Assembly (NCBI GenBank): GCA_018417955.1
Contig: JACTVC010000006.1
Coordinates: 186,001 to 250,000 of the forward strand
Direction: 5' to 3'
Length of the DNA stretch: 64,000 nt
From: Laccaria trichodermophora
Taxonomy: Eukaryota > Basidiomycota > Agaricomycetes > Agaricales > Hydnangiaceae
Shown here piece after piece: positions 1 through 11,990 of the stretch (positions within the stretch are counted from its first letter, which is position 1; every line of letters starts with the position of its first letter). The notes beneath the pieces were generated by a model that saw only the letters and a program-made list of their open reading frames with translations, was not told the DNA's origin and made no database searches. The position numbers and the translations under genes are program-made.

Positions 1-278
1 ATGAGGTAGACGCACTGGGTAGCCATTTTGGTTTTTTTGGGGCTGAGCGTGAAAAGATGTTGCTCGTCGACGTGGAAGGTTTTGACGTTGCAAGAAGTGA
101 TCTTGCGGAGTTTAAATAAATTAGGCCTAGCATCGAGGGGTTTAAATATTTCCATTGATCTAGCGCAGCTTCTTCACCAATTTTCTCCGGCAATTGAACA
201 GTCGAGACTGTGGCTTCTCCTCTGATAGAATTTCTTTTCCTATGGTTGGCCGGGAATCGCGACGCAAAACCGACATAC
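1..278 (-). CDS. Partial hypothetical protein, runs off the left edge
   Basis: On the minus strand one frame stays open for about 93 codons, from an acceptor-like AG near 279 to the window edge. The translation has a plausible protein composition, with a KIGEEAALDQWKYLNPSM stretch followed by a Ser/Thr-rich part. No family was recognised. An upstream exon may lie around 390-500 (minus), where a short open stretch ends at a GT in matching phase. A chance ORF cannot be excluded, because the 5' and 3' ends are both unseen. Confidence 0.35.
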
Positions 279-672
279 TTAGGGTCAAACGTAGTTGTCA
301 CGTGTCACACTGATCATGAGCGACAGGGGATGCCAGAGATCAAGAAAGTTCTTCTCATCATCTCGTTTCTGGACCTGCCTTTTCCTTGCGAGCGAGAGAC
401 ATGGGTTAAAGTTGACAGAAATTTGCCCGGTCTATTTTCGCTAAGCTCATCGATGAGCTTTGCTGCCAGTGGCAAAGTCATACGTGTGCACTGCATGAAC
501 ATACTATTAATCGGGTAGAACCCAACGGACAGTACAACAATTTCAAACCAAGAACGTAGAAGGGAAAACGAACCATGCATGCATGAAAAGCCAAAGAACT
601 ATACTCATGGAGGCGCACTTAACTTGTATTGACACTTGAATCTTGCACCTCGGCGCAATACCACTCAAAGCT
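279..672. other. Short intergenic stretch
   Basis: Possible 5' exon material for the left-edge minus-strand ORF is the only signal here. The stop codon of the DUF262 gene lies at the right end of this stretch. No promoter or terminator was identified. Confidence 0.3.
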
Positions 673-2942
673 TCAACGCCTGGCCGGCCACCCATTATCC
701 GTCGCCCTCTTACTCGAATACTCACCACCCCCCGACCACCCCGGCCCTCTATCATTCTCATACCTCCCATCATACCTTCCCGACCCAGACCCAGACCAAT
801 CATCATACGGTCGTCCTGCACGATCACCATACCCTGAAGCAGAAGCACTCCTCGGCGGAGGCGGAGGAGGCGCATGGTCCTGCCGCCGCGCCTCAGGCTG
901 CCTCATCGCAGCCATCAACGAGGCCTCCAACGAAGGACCAGCTATAGTAGGCGACGGCAGGCTAGGCTGCTGCAGTGCAGCTTGTTGTATGCTGTGCTGC
1001 TGCTGCTGGTGGTGGCTGAAGGAGCTGGAGGGGAACGTGAATTGATGCCCTGGGGAAGGGAGCATAGGCGGGACGGGCTGTTCGGTACTCATGCTCGAAG
1101 GTGGTGCGGGTAAAGTAGATGATTTTTGGGGGATTGTTGGGGGCTTTGAAGGGGACGGTGCGGCGCGGCTCATAGCTAATGACTCTTTAGTTGCACGCAG
1201 GACAGCAAGGCGCGAGGTTGGCGCGTTCAATGGTGAAGGAGCTGGTGCAGAAGATGGCTTTGACGCGGTCCGAGGTGTCGACTTTGGTGCATCAGGCTTT
1301 GAAGAACTCGCACCTGCTTTCTTCTTCGTCTTGGGCTGATACTCCTCATCATCTTCGCCGTCCTCTAACTCCTCCTCCCGATCGTCTACTGCCTTCCTCT
1401 TCCTTTTCTCCCCCCCAGCTTGAGACCCAGCAGGTATCCCCAGATCACCCGCAACTTTAGCTGGTGCGAGGTCGCCAATGAAGTCCATCAGACACCTGGA
1501 CACGCGGGTGTTCATTCGGATATCGACGTGCTTCTGCCTGACGTCGTCCCGCATTTGTCCAATCGCAGCAGACAGCTGTGGCATCGAAAACTTGTCCTTG
1601 TGCGCGCAGATCAACGTGCTGATGAAGACGAACTCCACAGGAGACACCTTCGCGGGCTTCTTGAACACCTTGTTCAGCTTCGGATCTTGAACAAGATCGG
1701 AGAATATGCGGAACGTATCCTGGACTTTGGTTCGGAAAGTGGGGTTCATCGCGTCACTGGCGCTGAGCCACTTTTCAAGCTGGGAGTGGCTGCCAACAGA
1801 CTTGAGTGAGGGAAGTTTGTCCATACACCAAACGGCCTGGGCTATGCCGCGGAAGTCACTACCACGACTACGGTCCCATTCAAGCCCTTCACCTGACAGG
1901 CCGCCCTCTTCCTTTAGATGGAGAGTTTGGAGCTCGCGGATAAAGGCGGCACGGGGGGTGTTTATTACTTGGAGCTTCTCTGCTGGGGTAAGCGCCATAC
2001 CGAGTTGCACTCTCTGGGCATCATCAGCGGCATGTCACTATGCGAAGAATTACACAACCCACCTGGAAGACTTCACGCTCGTCAGCGTCAGTGATGTCCT
2101 GATACTCAACACACACAATCTGCTTGTTCACAAAAAGCTTGCGGAGTTTCTCGGGGAGAATCTTGCGACTTTTGGATGTGGTCTTCAGACCCGGTACATC
2201 CTTAAACCACCACTTTTCACCTGAGATTCTAGATGGATGTCAGACCGCGATTCGGTGCTTATAATGATACTCACGGGTCCTTGTCTATTACACGCCACGA
2301 TGTCAGAAGGAGAAGCAACCAGCACCCTAAGTAAGATGAACGTACGGGGTATCTGTAACGGGACGGTAAGACGTGACATCACGCAGTCAAACGAGCACTC
2401 ACTAAGCCATCCATGAACCTGACCACAGAAATATGAGCCGAGCACAAGAGCTGATGAGGCCCTGACACACCTATGGATCGACGTCAACCTCTGCTTGCCA
2501 TCGATGCACGTCTTTGTCTCCGACCCATCCTCAAAAGAATTGGCCGCGAAAATAACAGGGGGGATGTAGAAATTGCGAAATATGGAGTCTATAATGCCGA
2601 TTTGCTTTGACTCGGGCCACACAACATCTGAGAACTAGGTCATACCCTGCGCTACACAGCCAGAAAGTACGCATCGACCGACCTCGCTGATATTCGGGTT
2701 CGAGATTGATATCACAGTTATGTATCTGATCTAAGGTTCTTTTTAGATGTATCAACCCATAGTAGCAGAAAAAACAAACCGTATAAAGCCTGAGCTGTGT
2801 AGGTTGTCGCTCTGGGAACTTTGAGGGCCTTCTTGATCCGGTAGCCACCTCTCTCCTTAGGTCCAGAATTCTTCGACTTTTTCTTGAATTGATCGTCGTC
2901 GCTCTCAATGTCGGTGAGGTCCGAATAGTCTTCGTCGTCCAT
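673..2942 (-). CDS. DUF262 (GmrSD/ParB-like nuclease N-terminal) domain protein, 635 aa
   Basis: Eight exons join without a frame break: 2942-2780, 2730-2683, 2627-2471, 2418-2403, 2352-2346, 2284-2275, 2228-2063 and 2013-673. All introns are GT-AG and about 45-60 nt. The product starts MDDEDYSDLTD (acidic). It then carries the DUF262 core: a QR-DVVWPESKQIG segment near residue 70 and the signature IDGKQR near 112-117. In bacterial GmrSD-type modification-dependent restriction enzymes the equivalent DGQQR belongs to a ParB/Srx-like NTP-hydrolysing nuclease fold. The last exon gives a Lys-rich putative nuclear localisation stretch (KRKRK) and a long Pro/Ser/Gln/Gly-rich, probably disordered C-terminal half. 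An upstream in-frame start would add a poly-His run encoded by a GGT repeat, so the MDDED start is preferred. The biochemical role in fungi is not established; a nuclear DNA-related role is inference. Exons 5 and 6 are only 7 and 10 nt. Confidence 0.85.
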
Positions 2943-2954
2943 GAGGCAGAAATG

Positions 2955-2982
2955 GCGGTGGTGGTGGTGGTGGTGGTGGTAA
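2955..2982. repeat. GGT trinucleotide microsatellite
   Basis: A short run of GGT/GTG units sits directly upstream of the DUF262 start codon. On the minus strand it would read as poly-histidine if translation began upstream. Confidence 0.8.
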
Positions 2983-3074
2983 GAGTTGTCTGAAAGGTTT
3001 GTCACATTCCCACAAAATTCGCACTAAGCCACGTGATCGAGATCAACAATAATTTTATCAAAAATTTACGCGCC

Positions 3075-3185
3075 CTATTTGCGCCCCATGTTCATAACTT
3101 CATTCAACACATCCTTCATGAATTCCGGGGTGGTTGTACGCTTCGGATTATCCGAGTCACTGACAATGCCAGACTCCAGACCTTT
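3075..3185 (-). CDS. Possible 3'-terminal exon of an unrecognised gene
   Basis: After an acceptor-like AG at 3186-3187 (minus) a frame runs to a TAG at 3075. It encodes about 36 residues ending ...TTTPEFMKDVLNEVMNMGRK. The composition is protein-like. A further open segment at about 3190-3262 could be the preceding exon, but the phases do not join cleanly. No family was recognised and it may be a relic. Confidence 0.25.
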   Translation of the reverse strand, partial: KGLESGIVSDSDNPKRTTTPEFMKDVLNEVMNMGRK

Positions 3186-3262
3186 CTTTGATTACGAGAG
3201 ACTCGGCCGGACTCGGAATAGAGGCCAGCGAATTTGAGGTCTCTGCCCTTGAATCTCCGCCA

Positions 3263-5059
3263 CTAAGTAAGTCGCCCTAGGCGCTTCTTAACCAGTGTTC
3301 AGGCAGTTCTCAATTACATCTTCCGTCTTGTAGCCTCATAGATTTAATGACTGCCCAAGAATCAATCACTTTTACTCAGAGCAATTTCGCAATGGAATTT
3401 TTCAAGTTCAAGTTTTTGTTCCGTCTTGTTTTTCCAAGACGTCTCGTAGACAAACAGAGCTACTTATGCCGGATTCCGATTTGGCAATGATGCTCCAGGT
3501 CAATTGGATGCATACGTGGTGTATGATATGGTTTGAATAAGTCCCATGGATCTACAGCAAACTTCCACATCTGAAAAATATCGACGTGTGTGTATCACCT
3601 TATATTTGTTTCTAATCTCAGCCTTGAAATACTCGTTGTGTTTTTCTACTTTATTGCCCGTCATCTCAACGAACTTCTATCCCTTTTATCGGCTATGGCT
3701 TTCTTGAACGGAGCAACGGAGGTCAAGACAGCTGGCGGAGGCTTACCAGCGTTGGAAGAGATATGATTGTCAACGAAACAACCGCGAGAGAGGATGGACA
3801 ATCTCGTCCGAACCATCCATTGAACTTGAAACCACACCACAGACTGTAAGGCGGCCCGTCAACTGCGCAACATTCAATAGATTGTGTCCGCTGGCCACTG
3901 TGTTTACTGCTACGACGACGTGAGCAGTGCAATCGTCTACCAGTGCGGACAAGCAAAAAAAAAACTGAAGATAGCGTGCGACCACTGGAAGGATCTGCCT
4001 ACAGATTGCGAGTATATATGAGGGGAATTTTATCAATGTGGCTGGAATTTATGTAAAATCTTACGCACGGTAACGGCGCTGTCCATCTCATAAAACAAAC
4101 ACTTATCAAACGTGTACTTAGGGAATGCGCCACAGTTAATGAGGGATGGGAACAGCCGTAGCCTTTGGTGGTCACCAGATATATTTCAGGACCTTGTGTT
4201 CCACGTCTAGCCTTTGCCCAAAATTATACCCACCAATGTATTCCGAGTCTTCAAATCAATCTCAAGGCAATAGCAGCACGATCCCCCCAGGTAAGCTCTT
4301 AAACTCAACGAATATAAGGACTACAAAGAGCCATTCCAGCACAGTGACAAAAATCGTAAACCCCGCCTCTCTTCAAACGTAGTTACCTTTTCTCGAACGA
4401 AGCCATCACGCAATCTCTTGCCATAACCATTGCTTCTCGCAGTGTGAAATTTAAAGGCATCGACAACGGAGAGTTGATATTTTGGGTGTTGAAATGAACG
4501 TTTCGCCTCGTTCACTCGGGTGGACAGGGGCCCTCGCAAACACGCGAGGTCTGTGCATTGTGATTAGCTACCTAAATACGTAGTCCAATTTGAAATAAGA
4601 AAACATCACATGTACCTACGGAACAATTGAGGAATAACTACGGTTGTTTCACGAACGTGATCCGCTTGAAATTCCAACATTGGGACCAGGATTGAGTGTG
4701 CAATAAGTAGGTGCGACCTGGATAACCATTTACAATATTTACAGCTGAATTGTAATTGACTCGGAACAGACGCGTTTACAAAGATACAGAAGACACAGAG
4801 CCCTAACTGATATGTGGCGACACGGAAATCGGAGAAATACAGAAGCCTAAGCAATACGTGGTGCGTGCACATTCAGACATGATACAGAACGGAGACGGGC
4901 AAGTTAATAGACGTGAGCGGGTCGTGAGCAAGAAACCAAGACGAGCGGGTATGAAAACAAGATTGAGGAACGCATACTAGGAAGACCGGAAACTTGAGGA
5001 ACTATTCCAAAACGATTGCGAACGAGTCAACGAGGATAGAAGGCATGACTAGACCACGT
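3263..5059. other. No supportable gene
   Basis: Only short ORFs with no recognisable domain or convincing splice structure were found. This stretch may contain regulatory or relic sequence, but nothing can be named. Confidence 0.4.
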
Positions 5060-6705
5060 TTAGTATGGCCTATCCCCGTCGAAGAGGCTGTGGTCGCTGC
5101 CAGGCGATCCAGGCTGACTGTTGCTCGTCGATCCAGGCTGAATGTTGCCGGTATAAGGAACTTGGAACGCCGGCGCAGTAACAGGGACCTCTCCGTAGCG
5201 GTAGAGTGAACGGCCACGCTGTACTTCGTGATGGACTAGCGGGTGAGCAGAATTTCCTTGCAGCCCACCTCCAACAGACGAGTTGCTCGGCCATCCAGGC
5301 TGACTGTTGCCGGTATAAGGAACTTGGTACGTCGGCGCAGTAACAGGAGCCTCTCCGAAGCGGCGGAGTTGGTGGCTATGCTGTACTTGGTGATGGACTG
5401 CCGGATGAGCAGAACTTCCTTGAACGAGCAGTCCACCTCCAACAGACGATGTATGAGGGCTCCACTGATAGGGCGGTGGCAATGGCTGCACTGTGTAAGA
5501 AGGGGGAGACTCTGTTGGACGGTTGCTGCCTGCCGCTTGTTCTAAAGTTGCGTAGTGCTTGTAAAGATAAGAGATTCTCGTGAAGAGTGTTGCAAGATCC
5601 CTCTGAGTTTTGCCATTCCGTACTTCGCCTTCAACGATTTTCACGGTGTCAATCAACAACTTTTGAGCTCGGTCGGGATGGGTCTTCCAGAATGCCGCAC
5701 TGTCCCTGTATCGACAAAGTCAAGGATCATGAGTCGGTGGGGATTGATACCATTTTTGAAAGAAAAAGAAGCGTACGAGGAATTCAGAGAACGGATGACC
5801 ATTTCCTTGGCCGGCGGAACGTTGACCAAGACGTGTTCCAATGGAATGGGTGCAAACATCGTGGGGAGGCTGTATTGCAGAATTTGAACTTCAATTCCAC
5901 GATTTCCTCATGATATAAACCTGCCACCATAACTTTTTAATCTCCTCTTGAAAGAACGGAGTCATCTTAGAAAATGCAACAGCATTTCGTTTCCCCATGC
6001 GGTATTCCTCCTATCAATTCTGCAGCAACATCGTGCCATTCGTGGCCGCATATGGCGTACTCTCGTTTGATCGCAAAAACGACTGTGAGGAGGAAAAAAA
6101 TGACATTGATGAGAAATAGGCATATGACTCGCACTACTCAGGTCACAATGCCCAATTGAGCTAAGAAATGGAGGATGGCGATTGCACATTCAAAGGTGAC
6201 CGTTCGGGTAAGTGTTGCACTTTTCGGTTGGTTCAACGCCTAAGTCTGCTTCGCAGGAAACAGGGAGGTCTCCAGCCTGGGCCGCTGACCTCAAGACCGC
6301 TGTCCTGAGTAGGCGACGTTCAACCCTCCTTCTTGGGGGGGAGGGTCTCGACAACAACTGTGGCAGGAAAATACGTAGGCTCTTAGTAACAATGGGGATA
6401 CTGATAATAAACTCACAATCTCTCGAAAGAGAAGCTCAAGGAATTGCATCCACACATTGATTTCGTCGGGGTTTTCAGGATCTTGTTCGAGATTCAGGCC
6501 ATCAATGACCTTCTTCATCATCGTCTTTTGTTGTAAAGCGCTGAGCTTCCTCCAGCGTATAGCAGCTTCTGTGTCCTCGAGCTCGCTGAATGAGGAATGG
6601 CTGAGTGAACATACCAAGTCCAAAAGAAACATATTACATATCGTTCATCATATTCACCAGCCTATCTCTTGCTGCAGTAACTACTTCTTGAGAAATGGAA
6701 GGCAT
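5060..6705 (-). CDS. Unknown six-exon protein with C-terminal tandem repeats; one frameshift
   Basis: Exons 6705-6638, 6600-6417, 6357-6201, 6082-5928, 5869-5777 and 5705-5060 join by short GT-AG introns into about 434 codons. This holds only if one base is removed from the GGGG run near 5999 in exon 4. There REYAICGHEWHDVAAELIGG must switch frame to reach KRNAVAFSKMTPFFQEEI. The C-terminal 150 residues hold two imperfect copies of a unit of about 55 residues: SSVGGGL..., SAHP-VHH-VQ, FGE-PVTAP, QVPYTGN-QPG. No known domain was recognised; the conserved-looking CGHEW and MTPFFQEEI segments suggest a real fungal family. The frameshift may be a true mutation (pseudogene) or an assembly error in the G run. 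Confidence 0.5.
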
Positions 6706-7560
6706 TTAGGACGAAAGTTGAAACGTTGATGGTCGGGATCAAGGAGTAAACAATGCTGAAAGTCTGCTCTGATTGTATTGCATTATTTGCCGCTAGTCAT
6801 CAGACAGACATGGTGATCGTTCTGACTTCCCTCCATTTTCAGCAGTTCCGACATCGATGTGTAGAAGTGGATACGTCCTGTTCGTTCGCTTCCCAGTCAC
6901 CCCGATACCAACAATTCCATCTTGCAGCATGATGTAGACGCTTCACATAACATGCTTACTGATGACGATCCTATGACCTCTGCTGATCATACTCTCCATC
7001 CATATTTTCTTGAACCTGTCCCTGCAGGACAAACTCAAGGTGTCAGGGAAATTCGAGTCAACATCTGCAATTGCCAATTCGCACGACGTACCGGGGACAT
7101 CAGCTGATCAATGAGAGGTAGAGGTAGAGGTAGTATATTCCAGAGCGGTCCCAATAAGGAACAACCGGTTCCCGATACAATGGGATGAGGATCGGTTACA
7201 CAACTGATATCTCTATCGGGCTCGTTGAGTCTCCAGCCCTCTTCAAATTTCTCTCAAATGTCCCGACGTGAGAGGAGGAATTCAGCCACGGAGAGATCAG
7301 TATCCCCGTCTAGATTTTCTCGGAATCCCGACGCGGGTGCGAATGAGTTGATACAATGTGATGGAACCTCCTGAGAGACGAATGGTGGACTCTGAATCTC
7401 TTAGGGACTTGAAATAGAATTGGTAGCGTATTTTAAGTCACCTGATAAGTGACGCACGGACTCCAACAAACAGAGCCAAATATGGAACCAACATACATTG
7501 AACATTTCCTTTCAGCGCCTTGAGCTTGAGGTCACTTCGCGCTCGTCATGAGTTCTCAGT
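6706..7560. other. No supportable gene
   Basis: Short ORFs only. A small GAGGTA triplication near 7109-7125 is the only local repeat noticed. Confidence 0.35.
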
Positions 7561-7973
7561 TTCTTTATTTTTGGACACTTTCTGTGATAACTTTGTTCTC
7601 TTCCCCGTCCTACACGACCATGCCGAGGGATAGAGTCTGTTCGCAACGGACTCGCGCCAAGTTTCGGGACGCACAGTATCTTGCCAGTGCCATTTCGTCC
7701 GATTTCTTTGGTCTTTAACTGCTATCTTTGTCAACGTTGACTAACAAGACTTCCAACAGGCCCTACTTCGCTCCTTTTGGGGGAGGTCGCGTCCTATCTT
7801 ATTTATCCAAGTTTTGCCTTACTCTGTCCGCATGGCCCTTCCCGCGTCGACCGCTTACTGTCGTTCAAACTTCTGATAGGCATGACGACGTTCCCCACGT
7901 CCCGCACATTGAAGGCATCTGTTACTTTTGCTCCAAGCCCACTGTCCTCGGTAGACCTTGAATAGGGCGACTG

Positions 7974-8448
7974 CGTCTTACCAAGGGTCGACAGTTTTTA
8001 CGACTGCGGCTTGCCTTCCCCGCGTTGATGCAATAAAGATGGTCCTGTTGGACATGAAAGTCATCTGCGGGCGCCGATATCTGCTTTGCCCGCTCGCCTC
8101 AACCATAAACTCCACGGAGAATAACCATCTGAGTGTTACTGCGGAAGTTCAACGCGAAATCAGTCCAACCCCCTAACTAGATGTTTACGCTCACTGCGTT
8201 TATACCCAAGACCGTCACCTCCGACTGCTCCGGCCTCGCGATCAGCGTTTCAAGCCATAACGCCACATGGGCTGCGCCCTTCCAGTCAACGATGAACTTG
8301 ATCACTCTTGATTCACATTACTCTCTCCGTGCGGAATGTAATTCTTTCTACATTCGCAGTTTCCACTCTAGCTTCTGGAAGGCGGAGTACTCCCCCAGTG
8401 CAGAACGTCTGTACACTCCGTTCTTCGTTTCAAACCGAAGGACACTGT
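7974..8448 (-). CDS. Fragmentary multi-exon gene of unknown function
   Basis: Two minus-strand exons join well: 8448-8352 and 8306-8195, separated by a 45-nt GT-AG intron. They give SVLRFETKNGVYRRSALG... followed by VIKFIVDWKGAAHVALWLET. Further downstream segments (about 8130-8100 and 8060-7974) also look coding but can be joined in more than one frame. Both the start and the end are unresolved. The plus strand has a weaker open stretch at 7620-7720 (MPRDRVCSQRTRAKFRDAQ...). No family was recognised, and the gene may be decayed. Confidence 0.35.
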
Positions 8449-8559
8449 CTGTGTGCCGCCATTAACCGTGGTGCGCGCTGGGCGAGAAGCGGGGGTCGAC
8501 GTGAGGCGGGCTAAAACGTTGGGGATTTCGCTTGATGCTATGTTGTTATCTTTCACTGT

Positions 8560-9317
8560 CGCTGATCAGTCCCCGCTAAAGTCCTCTTGACGTATGTCAC
8601 TTCCTGTGCTTGATAGATTCTTCAATGATCACCATAGTGATCGGGCAAAGCTGTTCCTAAATGGCGAAAATGGCATCCAAATAGCACGGAAGATCCGCTT
8701 CTACTGCATGGGTACCGGAAGCACTACATCCAACCTAACGCTTTTCTCTACTTTTTCTTTAGGAAATTCAGTGCGTCGCTTGATAACCTTACTGACCCCA
8801 AGCTCTGATGATGCACAGGAACCGTACTAAATGGTCTATATATGTTAGTAGTCGCCTTCCCTGGGTTTCTGGTTTTCAACCGAGGCGCGCATCGGGGGGT
8901 TTTAACGTAGCTCTCTTCCCTGACAATCTCATAGATCTTTCTGGTGAGACAGGTAAAAAAACACCCCTCAATAAAGTTTCTGGAGCCTCGTAAATGAAGT
9001 CAGGCGTTGCGGGAACTTGGATGATGAACGTTTTCTTGTATGATCGGACGGTGCGAAGCTTCTATTCCATTGAGAGCAACGTATCAATGATAAAAACTTC
9101 AGATTGGATTGCTAAGAGGAGTTGGGGATATAAACGCGTCTAGGGAGACGAGGGAGAGGGAATGGTGGATTCAAAGTCCGAAGAGGGGCACCTAAGTACA
9201 TTGAATCACCGTCACACCAATCTCAAATTCTTTGACATCCAGAATATGGTCAGTGCAGTGCATTGCACCAGTGGTAGCTCACTATTCACTCTCCATTTAG
9301 GCTTCCTCTGCTCCGAC
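8560..9317. other. No supportable gene
   Basis: Possibly upstream exons of the minus-strand fragment to the left, but no consistent splice model was found. Confidence 0.3.
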
Positions 9318-10063
9318 TTATGTCAAGGGATACGGTGTTGACCGAGCGAAGATCATGCGTTTCTTGAATTCTATGGATATCAAGGACGGCAGAATCGACC
9401 GAATCGTACTCAAGGTCCTGGAATACGTAGAAAAGGGAACATCCCATTTGTGGAGATCACACTTTGGGTGACGGCACTTATATTGATGTATCACGAGGGG
9501 CTCTAATCGTAGAAAAATATGGATAGGGAGATACGAATAGTCGATCGCACAAGCTGGACATATCTTTAATGGCAAACGAAATCTTTGCATACTCCTTACA
9601 ACAGCCAAAAATTGTTGTCGGCGTGAGAGAAGGTCTGAGTGTTGTTCATCATCGGCATCGTTGACGGCGGCCTGCATATGAACGAGCGCTTTGTCCAAAG
9701 CCCAACTCTCGGAAGTGGCCATGAAACGCAAGTAGTACAGGTATCCTATGGTTTCTTGCGCTACGCCATAAGGCTCGTTAGCTTGGAGCTCCTGGCAAAT
9801 GGCTTTGAGAGCGCTTGGGTCCTTGGCCTGTGCGGCGGCCTACAGCAAGAGGTTTCCTCAGGTACATTTATTCCGAAGTCTCAGAGTACTGTACGCACCA
9901 TATGATATGCAGAAATTGGTATTCTATCACCAGAATTGCCTTCCCTCTCCACTTCCGACTCTGCAGTGACCTTCTCAGCCGCCTCAGCGTCTATTCCAAC
10001 TTTGTACGACATGCCGTCAAATGTCTTCGTCAGCGTTCTGTACATACCAAAGAGGGGCACTGG
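9318..10063 (-). CDS. Hypothetical protein (two supported exons, 5' end unresolved)
   Basis: Exon about 10063-9899 reads PVPLFGMYRTLTKTFDG followed by an acidic DAEAAEKVTAESEVE stretch. It ends in a GTGCGT donor. The next exon starts at 9839 after CTGTAG and stays open for 174 codons to a TAA at 9318. Both are in phase 0. The second exon begins AAAQAKDPSALKAICQEL and looks largely helical, then has several Cys residues near its end. No family was recognised. The 5' end may connect to the membrane-protein exons further upstream (10401-10905), but that set has its own stop codon. Confidence 0.4.
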
Positions 10064-10400
10064 CTCAAATGCAGATTATAATTTGTTGGAGGGAGCTAAG
10101 TAAACCTGTAGATAGACAACGGTGATATTGTGGTAAGAATCAAGAGAGGTAGCACCGCCTTGGCTCACCGTGGTTTCTTACGTTACTTTGAGCGCGTATC
10201 GATATCAGCAGGGGAATAGATTAGGAACGCATGAAGTTTTAGGCCCCAGGTGCAACTTGAAAGTATGGCAAGACAATTATTGATGAATATCATGAAATTC
10301 GGGGGAGCTGCTTCCAAAGACATGTGCAATCCACGTAGCCTTTGCCCGAAACCAATAAAAGATTGGGAAGAGAAAGCGAAGTCCCCTTCCCCGTTTGTTC

Positions 10401-10905
10401 TCATTGTTGGTTCTTCCAAGCTTTTGCACTCCAAGGACGATATCTAGGGCCCACTGAAGATGCGAGGGAGACACGACGTCGAACAATAATCGATCGCACA
10501 AGCTGGACCCCAAAAAAACCGCGTCCGGGATTGAAGACCACCCCAAAAAAGACATGTAAACTGTTGTAGCGGCACGGGTATCCACAGACGGTGAACGTAA
10601 CAAAGCGTGTCCAAAACTCCGAGACGGAGAGGAGGTTCGACGGAGTGAGTAATGCACCAAGATGGTGCCCAGGCTTGGAGAAAACAGGGGTACTAACCCA
10701 TATGTGCGTCCGGCGCGCTTAACGTTCCTTGATCGAGCTCGAGTCGCCAACAAACATGGCGCGCATGATGTGCGCAACCGCCAGCAAGGGAATCAGGAGG
10801 AAGTTGAACAGGGTAAAGGTTTTGATAAACGCGATACAGGAGCGGCAAGTTTCGACTCTGTCGTAAAAGTCGGTAGGATGAGTGCAAGCTTTGGAAGAAC
10901 AAACG
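10401..10905 (-). CDS. Hypothetical membrane protein fragment
   Basis: An exon at about 10905-10750 (minus) encodes a hydrophobic segment, TLFNFLLIPLLAVAHIMRAM, preceded by a polar stretch with two Cys. It can be spliced in phase 0 to an exon running to a TGA at 10401 that contains SVSEFWTRFVTF and further hydrophobic sequence. At least one transmembrane helix is likely. The family is unknown and the start codon was not found, so this could be the end of a larger protein or a relic. Confidence 0.35.
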
Positions 10906-11384
10906 CGAACGAGTATGCGCCCTAGCCAATCCCACCCACCCCCTCCCCATCTTGAGCATCCGAATTCAAAGTCAACAACTTGAAGAAGCGACTTTGGGAT
11001 CGTATCGCGCAGATGGCGATGTAAGGTCGAGTTACGGAATCTTAACGGCCTAACACTGATGACGAGGATGATGAAATCTTAGCAACGAAAACAGGGAATC
11101 GACTTGTGTGGCGGAGTGGTCGGAGCGGAAGGAGGTGGCGTGGTGCGTTCGCTGCGTGGTTGGGCTTGGTCCGGATGAGTGCTACACTTGGGATGTTGTT
11201 ACAATTGAAGAGGAATCGTCGCGAACAGAGGTGAGGCGTGTTAAGAGGGCAGGGCTTTTGTCCATACGTTGACGCAGCTGTCTGACGATGATAAGAACTC
11301 CGGCAACCAAACACAACCCCAACCACACGCATCAGGGCTTCTTTTTTTTTTTTTTCTCACATACTTACGTGACGCCATGTAATT

Positions 11385-11990
11385 AGCCATTTTCAAAATT
11401 TCCCGCGCCAGCAAGGGAGTCTGACTTCTCATCTCGTCAGCCCTACCGCCCATCAGCAGGACCAAAGACGAAAAAGGGCGCGAGGGGGAACGGTTGCAAG
11501 GTGAGTTCTCAGCGCCATTGCTCCATGTATGCGCGATGACGACGACAATTGTGGATAGTCCCCCCTGTATTGGCATTCTGGCGTGCCAGGGATATCGTAT
11601 GGAGGTCGACTGTCCTCCTGGTCAACGGGTCATGATACCCTCAAACGCACCGCCTCCAGGAGGGATACGGGGAGGTGCGAGAGTATGCACAGAACCGGGG
11701 TGTGGTGCTCTTATAGAGTACGATTCTGCGGTGGGCAGTCGTTGTGATCGATGCATCATCCGACGCAAGGCCCGAGATTTCTGTGCGATGAGGGGTGGAG
11801 TGGTGAATGGTGTTGGGATGCCGCTGGGAAATGCTGGTGGGAACCCTTATATCGTACCCGTACGTGATGCGTTTTTGTGAGGAGAGAGAGGGAGATGTAT
11901 TTTTGATTCACCCAGGTACGAAGACCACCTATGAATAATAACGTGAGCGTCTCGGTGAGTGAGCGTTCATCAAATTGCGTCACATATCCC
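11385..11990 (+). repeat. Copy 1 of an inverted duplication (promoter plus exon 1 of the Cys-rich gene)
   Basis: This block is similar, in reverse complement and with an internal deletion in the other copy, to about 15900-16330. Matching landmarks are an upstream AGCCATTTTCAAAATTT, a GGTTGCAAGGTGAGTTC stretch, the first coding exon from ATGGAGGTCGACTG, its GTACGTGATG donor, and a downstream GTGAGCGTC...GAGCGTTCAT stretch. Confidence 0.85.

Noticed and set aside
2943..3005. Poly-histidine N-terminal extension of the DUF262 protein
   Set aside because: It derives from a GGT microsatellite; the MDDED start just downstream gives the expected acidic N-terminus.
7728..7965. Plus-strand ORFs around 7.8 kb
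   Set aside because: Two overlapping frames are open, but neither has a start, splice site set or recognisable domain that outweighs the minus-strand exons nearby.
9541..10510. Shared 19-mer TCGATCGCACAAGCTGGAC at about 9540 and 10492
   Set aside because: A single short direct match with unrelated flanks and different reading frames; too little to call a repeat.
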